Shown here piece by piece: positions 1 through 7,725 of a stretch of DNA of 11,993 nt. A program made the translations under genes and the position numbers. Positions within the stretch are counted from its first letter, which is position 1. The number at the start of each line of letters is the position of its first letter. The notes under the pieces were generated by a model. It was not told the origin of the DNA. It ran no database searches and was given only the letters and a program-made list of their open reading frames with translations. This DNA comes from Parvularia atlantis. Lineage: Eukaryota; Opisthokonta; Rotosphaerida. Location: the NCBI GenBank assembly GCA_943704415.1, contig CALSCO010002232.1, positions 64,001 to 75,993 on the forward strand. The letters are read 5' to 3'.

Positions 1-28
1 GTGTCGACGCTTGCACTGGGCAGGGCTT

Positions 29-3000
29 TCACTCGTACACCAGGGCCGTGTTGGTCAGCTGCACGCGCCGCAGTGGCGCGCCGTGCTCGTCGGCGATCTT
101 GTACGTGCGCAGCGCGACGGTGAGGCGAGGGGCGCGCGCGCTGCTCGCTCGCCTGCCGATCAGCCACGCACACAACCGCGCGTTGCGAGCGCACCCAGGC
201 GCGAGGCCGTCGTTCCAGTCCTTCTCCTCGTTCTCGTGCTTGATGCAGGCGCGCGTGGGCGAGGCGCCTGCTCGCGTGTCACGCGCACCGGCAAGATTCA
301 CCCACGGAGCGCACCCGCGTGCGGCTCAAAGCCGGGGTCAAAGAGCATGTTCATGCGCTTCTTCAGCGTCTCGAGGTCAGAGCGGTTCTCGTACAGGTTG
401 CCGGCCTGGAGGCCCATGAGCATCTGTTGCTGCGTGCACGCGCCGTGTGTGCGTGAAGGGCGCAGAACGGAGCCGCGGCGAGGCGCGCGCACCGCATCCG
501 CGCCAAACGCGATCGCGCTGATCTCGGCCGTGGCGTCGGCCATGCGGAACGAGAACAGCCAGACCCACGACAGGTCCGTGTTGCCGCAGCACGGGCAGCG
601 CGGCTCGACGCACGGCAGCAGGCTGCACAGAACGGCTGTCAGGCGCGCAGGCACGCGAGCACCCGGCGCACCTGAACTCGCACGCGGTGCAGTACATGCG
701 CGAAAAATCGCGAAAGTCGGCCGGGTTGTAGCCGATGACGCTCACGTCGACGATGAAGGTGTTTGGCTGCCGCGACGGGCGGGCGTGAGCCGCGCCCCGA
801 CACGAACGCACGCTGACGCGAACGCGCACCTCGTCGCAGCGCACGACGTCGCGCAGGGGCGTCTTGGGCACGGCGTCCTTCCTGAGCAGGCTGTTGACAA
901 AATTGCTGGCTGCGCGGGCCGCGGCAGGTCAAGCGCGGCGGCGGGGCGCGGCGGTGAGACGCAGCGCACAGACAAGCGGGCGGGCGCGCTTGTCGCCGTT
1001 GGCGTTCTCAAGCGCGGCGGCCGCCGCCGCCTTGCGCTTGTTTAGGGGCGAGTTGGGCCGCGCGACCAACCGCCCTGCGCAATGTCAGCAATGCGCACCC
1101 GACGGCAGCGCGGCACACACGGGCAAGCAGCTGCGTAAACTTGGCGTTGTCGGGGTCGTTGATGTAGTCGTACACCTCGAACGACGTGAACCGGCCCGCG
1201 CGCATGACGCCTTGGCGCGTCGCACGCGCGTGAGCAAGGTGCCGTGCAGCAGCAGCCGTGACGCACCCTCGACCACGCCCTTGCCGGGCGCGGTCTCGCG
1301 CAGCGAGATGTTGACGAGGACCACGAGCGAGTTCTGCGACGCGGTCAGCGCGCCGGAGCGGGTGACAGCCAGCACGTGCACGCACTACGGGAACATTCGC
1401 CTTTACCTGGCGCCGCAGCCGGTCAGCGCGCGCGTGCACGCACACACATGAAAAGAAAACAGCCGCACACCTGGTCCGCAAACTCGTCCCAGCAGCGGAT
1501 GACGATGGACCACTGCTCCTCCTGGCCCGCGACGGTCGGGCGGGCGGTGTAGTCGACCAGGACAAGGTCGACAGCGTTGTTGTCGCGCGGGTTGATCTGA
1601 ATGACCTGTGCCGCGTGCGAGGTCAGTGCGTGCGTGCGTGTGCAACATGTACGGTGCTGGCCGCACTTCGCCCGTCATGTCGCAGAAGCGTGTGTCGAGC
1701 GTGATCTGCGCCAGGTCGAGCCGCGCGCGCCTGCCGCCGACCGAGGGCGGCGGGGCGAAGAGCGCGCGCGTGGCGGCGGTCGCGGTCGCGGGCGCGGGCA
1801 TTGTCACGGCAGAGGCGGCCTCGGGCGCGGACATCGGTGCGGGCGACGGCACCTGCGCAGGGGCCGGCATGCGGGCCGGCGTGTTGTCGTGGCGAGGCAG
1901 GAGGGGCCGGTACGGGTCGTAGTCGTTGAGCGTCGTCTGCGCCGTCGCGCGCCGGAAGCTGCGCATGTCGCCGTTTTGGCCACCGAGCGACAGTAGCCGT
2001 CGGCACGCACGTTCGCAGGCGACGGATGGCGTCGCGGTCCGCCTCCGTCACCGTGAACGACATCATGAGATTTGTGCGGATGTCCTGCGCGCTGCGTCAG
2101 GGGCCGCCGCAAGCCCGCCAGCGCCCCACAAAGACTGACCGCGTGCGAGCGGCCCGTGAACGGCGCGTCATCGTCGCCGCTGAAGACGACCACGGCACCG
2201 CGCTTGGCCTTGGCCTGCACCTTACCCTGGTGACGGTCGAGCTGAGCGCGCGATGAGCGACGCGATCGCGCGAGTGCGCGCGGCAGTCGGCGCACACCTG
2301 CACGCGGTGGCATCGCACAATCTCGCCGACGGCGCGCACTTGCGGCAGCTGCTCGAGCGTCTGCGCAAAGCACACGACCATGACGCCCTGCGCGCGGCTC
2401 AGCTGACGTGCACATGCGCAGCCACGTGCAGCCACGTGCCTCGTCCGTCGCCGGCAGGCTCTCGTCCGTCGCCTTGAACCAGCTCTTGAACTTGTCTGAG
2501 CGGACGCCGCGCGTGGGTGCAGTGCACGTGCGGCGTGGCAGAGAGCGCACCGTTGGCGTTGATTGGCTCGGGCGGCGAGTACGCCGTGACGATGCCGTAG
2601 AAGCTGACGACCGTCGGCTGCACGCCCAGGCGCAGGCACTCGTCGAGCTCGCTGATCTTGCGGTACTCGTACGTGACCTGTACGTTGACGCGGTTCTGCT
2701 GCTAGCGGTGAGCACTGCGACGGAGAGAGAGTATCACGCGAGCGCGCACCTGCGCCGGCGCACACAACGACGACACGGACGCGCGCACGGGCGCGGGCGG
2801 CGCAACGAGGCCGGCGCTCGGGTGCGTGCCAAAGATCGGCGACGGCGGCCAGACGTACAGCGAGGCGGGCGGGCTGAGCGGGTCCAGCGCGGGGCCGGCG
2901 GGGACGTTCTCGAAGCAGCCTGCGCGCGAGCGATGGGCACACGTGCCGCGCGACGACGTGCGACGTGGCGCCGCACCGCTCGTGCTGTTGTACTGCATTG

Positions 3001-3491
3001 TGACGCCGTTGCGCGTCGTGAGGCGCGCAAACGCGTCCGCACTGAACGACTCGAGGTCGACGACCCAGTCGCCCATCGCGGCCATCGGCGGGCGCACTCT
3101 GAAGCCGCTGCCGCTGATTGCGAGCGTGTCCTGGCCGGGGTGCGTCAGCGTCGAGGACCCCGAGTGGCGCCGCGACGTGCGCACGTCGTCGCGCGCCGTC
3201 TGCAGCACCGCCGCGGCGAGCGACCCGCGCAACTCGACGACGACGGCGGGGTCTTGCGCGCCCAGCACGACCTGCGCGCGCACCGGCTGCGGGCCCTGGT
3301 GCAGCGGCGAGGGCACGGCGCGGAAGCGGCGGATCGCGCCCTGTGTGTGTGAGTTGCGTCAGCGCGCGTGCGTGGTCGAGCGAGCAAAGGCGCACTCGCA
3401 GGCACACGTCACGCAACGTCACCGGGCCCTGCGGCGGCACGGGCAGGAGCGGGACCTGCGCCGGCGTGATCTCGCGCAGCGCGGCGTCCAT
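29..3491 (-). CDS. POT1: POT1/TEBP-alpha-like telomere end-binding protein (20 exons)
   Basis: Binds single-stranded telomeric DNA in the nucleus and caps chromosome ends (family knowledge). Exons by inspection: 3491-3408, 3340-2977, 2919-2750, 2701-2551, 2495-2440, 2387-2298, 2241-2140, 2084-2011, 1958-1667, 1605-1471, 1406-1386, 1333-1267, 1210-1121, 1074-970, 909-830, 766-672, 622-493, 429-315, 267-195, 152-29. They join in phase to 805 aa. Residues 1-206 match nothing I know. OB1 follows at 207-360, with TYEYRKISEL (216-225), FAQTLEQLPQV and GEIVRCHRV, all typical of the POT1/TEBP first OB fold. A Pro/Ala linker (~375-430) leads to OB2 (~435-565), then an Ala-rich KR-containing linker. 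OB3 carries C653-x2-C656-x11-C668-x2-C671, a zinc ribbon, and ends VQLTNTALVYE. The last acceptor (153, 144 or 141) is uncertain. RPA1 is the main alternative, because its C-terminal OB fold also has such a ribbon; the OB1 motifs favour POT1. Confidence 0.76.
1386..1406 (-). other. 21-nt microexon in the POT1-like gene
   Basis: A seven-codon exon (VKANVPV) lies between acceptor GGCGCCAG (ending at 1407) and donor GTGCGT (starting at 1385). Both flanking introns (64 and 52 nt) contain a CTGAC branch-like site. Phase 0 on both sides joins WDEFADQ to NSLVVLVNISLRE, which gives a continuous OB2 strand pattern. Skipping the exon would also keep the frame. Confidence 0.5.
2388..2439 (-). other. Probable GC-AG intron in the POT1-like gene
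   Basis: Between exon 5 (ends ..GACGAG at 2440) and exon 6 (starts GGCGTCATG at 2387), no GT donor gives the phase needed to continue into VMVVCFAQTLEQLP. A GC donor does: GAG|GCACGT, with acceptor GCGCGCAG. It gives a 52-nt intron, the usual length for this gene, and keeps the OB1 fold in frame. All other introns placed in the window have GT donors. Confidence 0.5.
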
Positions 3492-3818
3492 CAGCGGTGG
3501 GTGGCGGCGCGGTGGCGCGACGTTGGGTGACGGTTGCGCGCGCTTCCAGAAGCTTCCGCGGAGCGCCCCGTCACCGAAGCGTTTCGCTTTTTTTTGTGCT
3601 CACGCCACACGCCGCCCTGTCTCGCCCTCCCACCCCCTCGCGATCGCGCCGCACACCCGGACCTGCACTGAAGGCACTGCGCGAGCACACACACACGAGC
3701 GGACGTTTTCGACTCAGCGCGCCGGACGGGAGCATGCGCGGCACGTGCGCGCTCTGAACCGGCTGCGAGCCTGCTTCGCGTGCGCCGCGCCGCGCGCCGA
3801 GCCTCCCCACACCGCGCC
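3492..3818. promoter_or_regulatory. Divergent promoter region between the POT1-like and coiled-coil genes
   Basis: This 327-bp region separates two start codons that face away from each other (minus ATG at 3491, plus ATG at 3819), so it must hold both promoters and 5' UTRs. It contains the heat-shock-element-like motif at 3544-3557, a T8 run near 3588 and a short CA run near 3690. I see no TATA box and no convincing additional coding exon. Confidence 0.55.
3544..3557. promoter_or_regulatory. Heat-shock-element-like motif TTCCAGAAGCTTCC
   Basis: Three alternating units, TTC-nn-GAA-nn-TTC, match the classic heat-shock factor binding consensus exactly. The motif lies 53 bp upstream of the POT1-like ATG and about 260 bp upstream of the coiled-coil gene ATG. 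A reverse-complement copy with 13 of 14 matches lies at 7697-7710. Function is inferred from the motif alone. Confidence 0.4.
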
Positions 3819-3983
3819 ATGTGGCGTCTGTGGCCGTTTGGCGGCGCGCCGCAGGTGCGGAGTGCGCGTGCGCGCGCGTGGTGTGCCCGCGACGGAGTCT
3901 TTGACACAGACATGTGCCCGCGCCACAACAGCAGCCCGCCGCCACCCCTGACGACAACAACAGCACGCCGCCCGCTGTTACTT

Positions 3984-4016
<33 letters not shown>

Positions 4017-5005
4017 CGCCGGCGATGACCAGCAGTGCCGCCGGGAGGCCCGTCACGCGGCTCGTGCGCGCCGCGACCGTCAGCGGCGGCACAGCGTCGT
4101 CGCCCAGCGACCGCTCGTTCACGGTCACGTCCGTCGCCGCCGCCGCGGAGCTCGCCACAGCCGCCGCACCCGCCGCGACGCTCTCACCGGTGCTAGCGTC
4201 CGCAGCAGCCGGCGCCAGCAGCGCCGACGTCTCACCCATGCCGTCGCCCGGGGTCGAGCGCCTGCGCAGCCTGCACCAGCGCACGGTGAGCATTGTTGCG
4301 AGCGAGTCGTCCGACACGAGCTGCAGCGTTGCGGGGAGTGGGACTGGGAGCGCGGCCGCGGCGCCGCTCCAGCGCAAGCGCACGGTCGTCGAGCGCATTG
4401 AGGTGCTCGAGCGCACCCTGCTCGACTACGGCAAGGAGATCGACCGGCGCCAGACGGTAGCGCGCGCCGCCGCAGCCTGCGGCAGTGTGTCGCTTTCTCA
4501 CTGCGCATGGCCGCCGGCAGATCATCGTCCACAAGCGCGAGGAGCTCAGCCATCTCAAGCCCAACGTGAACGTCGTCTGGCACAGGCCAGAAGTATTGCA
4601 GGAGGTGCGGCCTGCCCACGCCTTGTAAGCGCTTCTGTACCCACACCGTGTGCGCGCGCGTGCGTGCAGCCCTTTGAGTTGGTCGATTTGCAGACCACGC
4701 ACGCGTCGGCCGTGAGCCCCGAGGAGGCCGAGGCGAAGCTCGCGCCGCACCTTCGGCGGTACAAGGGGCGCCAGGCCGCGCTGATCGCCGTGCTCCAGGC
4801 GCAGAAAGCGGTGCGCTGTCGCACGGCGCGTGCGCGCCTTGTTGCTCACGCCTAGCGGCAGGAAATTGCCCAGCTCGACCAGGAGCTGCGCGGGCTGCGC
4901 ATCCGCTTGCGCGCGTACGACGCGATGGTCTCGAACGGCGCCGCAATCCACGAGTACACGCAGCGCGTTGACACGCACCGCCACACCCGCCTCACCACCA
5001 TGTAA
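3819..5005 (+). CDS. Unidentified coiled-coil protein with poly-Ala N-terminal region
   Basis: Five exons (3819-3854, 3932-4456, 4521-4604, 4670-4810, 4856-5005) join in phase 0 at every junction to 311 aa ending in TAA. The 12-residue first exon reads MWRLWPFGGAPQ. Residues ~13-145 are low-complexity Ala/Ser/Thr, with a ten-Ala run encoded by a CAG/GCA repeat. From ~150 a charged helical region starts (VVERIEVLERTLLDYGKEID). It is followed by a short Pro-containing break, then a second helix (AALIAVLQAQKARQEIAQLD and onward to ~295). The heptad-like pattern suggests a coiled coil. The short aromatic/Gly N-terminus and two basic-acidic helices faintly recall ESCRT-III/Snf7 proteins, but no diagnostic motif is present and I do not assign that. 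The gene is divergent from the POT1-like gene and convergent with the KIBRA-like gene. Confidence 0.72.
3984..4013 (+). repeat. (CAG)10 trinucleotide repeat coding poly-Ala
   Basis: Ten perfect CAG units lie inside exon 2 of the coiled-coil gene. In the coding frame they are read as GCA and give an alanine run rather than glutamine. Such a repeat is prone to length change and could be polymorphic. Confidence 0.9.
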
Positions 5006-5152
5006 CCACTGTACCCTGGCCGCCCTGCACATGCCCGCCTGCACCCGCGCTGCGCCGACAAACGCGACGAAGCAAAGACAGACACACGATGAAGGGAAAC
5101 ACCGCTGCTGAGTGGAGGCGCGGGCACGGACGGGTGGGGCTGCGCGCGCCGC
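5006..5152. other. Convergent 3' intergenic spacer
   Basis: These 147 bp lie between the TAA of the plus-strand coiled-coil gene and the TGA of the minus-strand KIBRA-like gene, so they hold both 3' UTRs. No AATAAA signal is visible on either strand. An A-rich stretch near 5062-5100 is the only compositional feature. Confidence 0.6.
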
Positions 5153-7346
5153 TCACGATCGCACACGGCCGAGGTACTGCGGCCGCGAGGGAATGGTCGG
5201 TTGCCGCTTGACGGCCGGCACGGGCGGCGACAGGCCGTGGATGTTCTCCTCGACCGCGCCCGAGCTGTAGAAGAGCATGCGCTCGCTGCCCGCGTCGCGC
5301 AGTGAGCGCACACCGCGGCACGGCGCGCGTCGCGCACCGGAAAGAGAGCTTGTCGGGGTTCTGCGCCTGCTTGCGGCCGATCTGCACACGCAGCGTCTTC
5401 GAGTTGGCCGCGACGTTCTGCAGCTTCTTGACCCAGTCGGGCAGGGCGCCGGGGCCTGTTGCGAGTCGCCCCGTGCGTGAGCGAGCCAAAAAAAAAAAAA
5501 CATGCATGCATGCGGTCGCACGCACTGGTGCCGTGCACGTCCTCGAGCGAGAGCTTTAGGCTCTTGAGGCGCTCGCGCTCGGCCCGCTCACCCTCGAGGC
5601 TGTTTTCGTGCTCAGCAACACCGCAGCGGGCCCGCGCGCGCGCGCGCGCACCGCTTCTTGAGCACGAGCAGCTCGATTTGCATGTCGTAGCGCGTCTTGC
5701 GGCGGCCGCCCTCGGCAGCCATCAGGTCCATGTAATCGGTGCGCGAGTGCGCGAGCGGCACAACGACGGGCTTGGGCGCGTCGACGCCCTCGAGTTGGGC
5801 TGGACGCCATCGTGCTCAGCCGCGCGCGCACGCGACACCGCAGGAGCAAGCGCACCCTTGATTGCCATGATCTCGTTCTCAAGGTTGAGCCGCTCGGCCG
5901 CCTCCTCGTCCAACTGCGAGCGCAGCAGCTCCATCTCGAGGCGCGCGGCGCGGGCCTCGGCCAGCTGAGCACGGCCGCGTCAGTCAGTCGCTTCGCACAC
6001 TTTCGCACCACGGCGCGGCGTACCTCATCGTTGCCGTTGCCGTGCAGGCGCAGGCGCTCGTTGATGCGCTGCAGCTCTAACAGGCGCTGCTTGTACGCGG
6101 CGATCTGCGCGCGTGTCTGCCGTGAGCCGCCGCCGTGAAGGCACACGCGCCCACACCTCCTGCGACACGGCCTCGACGTCGCCGCGCGCCAGCAGCAGCT
6201 CCAGCCGTATCTGCTCCTCGTTGTCCTCGAGGTCGTACATGACCTCCTCTGCACGCCGTGTGGGGACGCGCGCGTGAGCAGACTGGAGGCCGGACCGCGC
6301 GGCGATGCGCACCCTGCTCGGCGGTCGTGTTCTCGCCCGCGCGCGCGCGCTCGCGCAGCTTGTTGAGCTTGGCCACGAGCTCTGCCTGCTGCCTCTGCGC
6401 GCGCGCAGGACGGGGTCACGTGAGCCGCAAGCCGTGAACCATCGAGCACGCGCGCGCGTGCGCGCACCTGCAGCAGCTCGAGCCGCGCGTTTGCATCCGC
6501 CGCGCGCTTCTTCGCGTCAGTCTCGTCGAGCGCGGCCGTGAGCGACTGCGGTCGCGAGGCGCACGTCAGGCACAGCGGTCGCTCTGGGGCTGCGCGCGCG
6601 CACCGTGATGCGCATCTCATGCTGCGCGAGGAATGCGGCCAGCTGCTTGACCTGGAAGCGCACAAAGTCGTCCCACGGCGGGTCGAGGTAGGTCGTCTGG
6701 GTGTTGTGGCTGCGCGCACCGGCGAGCAGATTGTCAGCGCGAGCACAAGCAACGGGCACGCGCGACGGGAGGCGCACTCGATGTAGTACACGCCGATCTC
6801 GGGGTCGACGGCCTCGTCCCAGCCGTACGGGAGCTCGCCGTCCTTGACCTTGACGATGTCGTGCTCGCGCGTCTTGCCCGTGCGCGGGTCGATCCACGTC
6901 GTCGTCTTGGTGGCGTGGCTGCGGCCATTGTCTGAGCACGGCGGCGGCGATACGCGCAAGCGCGCGAGTGCCGCGGTCGCACCTGACAAAGTAGCGCTGG
7001 TTGTCGATCACGCCGATCTCCCAGCCGTCGGGCAGCGGGCCGAGCTCCTCCTCGGTCTCGTAAAAGTCCTGGCGGACCTGCGAGTGCGATCGCCCGTGTC
7101 AGCGCTAGACGCTAGGCCGCCAACGCAGAACGTCCCTTGCGCACGAACCACTCCGGGTACATTTCCTGCACGGTCGGCCACTGCTGCTGCTGCTGCACGG
7201 GCGGCTGCGGCTGCATCGGTGGCTCCACACCGCGCACGCCAGCGCCGTTGGTCTGCAGCTGCACCGCGTCAGTCTCCGACGACGTCGATGGGGACGCGGG
7301 CCCGACGCACGGCGCCGTTGCGCGGGGTTGACGCCTGCACAGGCAT
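5153..7346 (-). CDS. KIBRA: KIBRA (WWC)-like protein: two WW domains plus coiled coil
   Basis: KIBRA is a cortical scaffold that binds PPxY partners and acts upstream of Hippo/LATS signalling in animals (family knowledge). Exons: 7346-7311, 7258-7145, 7077-6983, 6918-6778, 6709-6604, 6545-6468, 6394-6313, 6248-6157, 6116-6024, 5964-5856, 5799-5652, 5599-5526, 5455-5338, 5285-5153. All phases fit, giving 472 aa. WW1 is at ~65-96 (LPDGW ... RYFVSHATKTTTWIDPR; W69, Y79, W90, P93). WW2 is at ~110-141 (ELPYGWDEAVDPEIGVYYID, then HNTQTTYLDPP). WW2 lacks the second Trp (Tyr136), as KIBRA WW2 also does. Residues ~142-390 are long charged coiled coil, followed by a Ser/Pro-rich tail. No C2 domain is visible, and animal KIBRA is about 1,100 aa. 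Each WW domain is split by an intron just before its final strand. The frame stays open upstream to an ATG at 7646, so an N-terminal extension is possible. Confidence 0.82.
5488..5514. repeat. A13/T13 run next to an ATGC repeat inside an intron
   Basis: Thirteen A on the plus strand (T13 in the sense of the KIBRA-like gene) are followed by three ATGC units. The run lies in intron 12 (5525-5456) of the KIBRA-like gene, where it forms a polypyrimidine tract upstream of the CAACAG acceptor. It is unusual in a window this GC-rich. Confidence 0.8.
7181..7195 (-). repeat. (CAG)5 repeat coding poly-Gln
   Basis: Five CTG units on the plus strand encode a five-Gln run near residue 35 of the KIBRA-like protein, within a Pro/Gln-rich segment before WW1. 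Confidence 0.85.
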
Positions 7347-7725
7347 GACACGGTTGTGCGGACGGGGGGGAAGGTGGCGCGGGCGTCCGGTCGCCTGTGC
7401 GCGCGCGACCACGGTCAGGATAAGGGGGCCGATTGGGCGGACGTGGCGAGCGACGTGGCGGGGCCAGCAAAAGGAGGCTGCTGCCGTGCACTGCGCGCTA
7501 GCGGCTGCACGGCCGAGGCGTCCTCCCGCGTCAGCCGCGACCAGGCAGCACCCGCTAGCGCGCCACAGGGCGACATGGCATTTGCCCTCTTCCGGCGACA
7601 TGCTGGGCCGTTTCACCCACGGTGGGCTCGTGCCGTTGCGTGGCATGTTCGCGCAGCCAATCAGCGCGCGCCGTCGTCAGGAAAAGGCTAGTCCACGGAA
7701 GCTTCTGGAGTGTGCACACTAAACA
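7347..7725. promoter_or_regulatory. Intergenic region upstream of the KIBRA-like gene, with CCAAT and HSE-like motifs
   Basis: This 379-bp region lies between the end of the membrane-protein gene (stop at 7726) and the KIBRA-like start (7346), both on the minus strand. It should contain the 3' UTR of the first and the promoter of the second. A CCAAT box (7657-7661, read as ATTGG in the sense of the KIBRA gene) sits about 310 bp upstream of the ATG. A heat-shock-like motif lies at 7697-7710. One minus-strand frame stays open through 7646-7346 in frame with the KIBRA start, but its codon bias is weaker than that of the exons. Confidence 0.45.
7697..7710. promoter_or_regulatory. Second heat-shock-like motif GGAAGCTTCTGGAG
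   Basis: It matches the reverse complement of the motif at 3544-3557 at 13 of 14 positions. Two pentamer units are perfect (GAA-nn-TTC) and the third ends GAG instead of GAA. It lies 16 bp beyond the stop codon of the membrane-protein gene and about 350 bp upstream of the KIBRA-like ATG. Confidence 0.3.

Noticed and set aside
11-1045. A 344-codon plus-strand frame at the left end
   Set aside because: Arg/Ala-rich, no recognisable motif, and it overlaps antisense to nine consistent POT1-like exons.
2097-3491. A 464-codon uninterrupted minus-strand frame starting at the same ATG as the POT1-like gene
   Set aside because: It reads through intron 1 into a wrong frame. Arg/Ala-rich nonsense follows, while the spliced model gives recognisable OB-fold motifs.
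3819-5005. Assignment of the coiled-coil protein to ESCRT-III/Snf7
   Set aside because: Only general helix pattern and a short N-terminus are similar. No diagnostic residues or MIM motif could be shown.
5631-5650. GCGCGC run as a possible Z-DNA or regulatory element
   Set aside because: It is the GC-rich 5' part of an intron (5651-5600). Similar runs occur throughout the window.
5556-6989. A single 477-codon minus-strand frame across the KIBRA-like gene
   Set aside because: It contains one WW segment but then runs through several introns. The spliced exons give continuous coiled coil instead.
7347-7646. A 100-residue N-terminal extension of the KIBRA-like protein from an ATG at 7646
   Set aside because: The frame is open but its codon bias is weak, and the segment covers the expected promoter. 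Kept only as an alternative.
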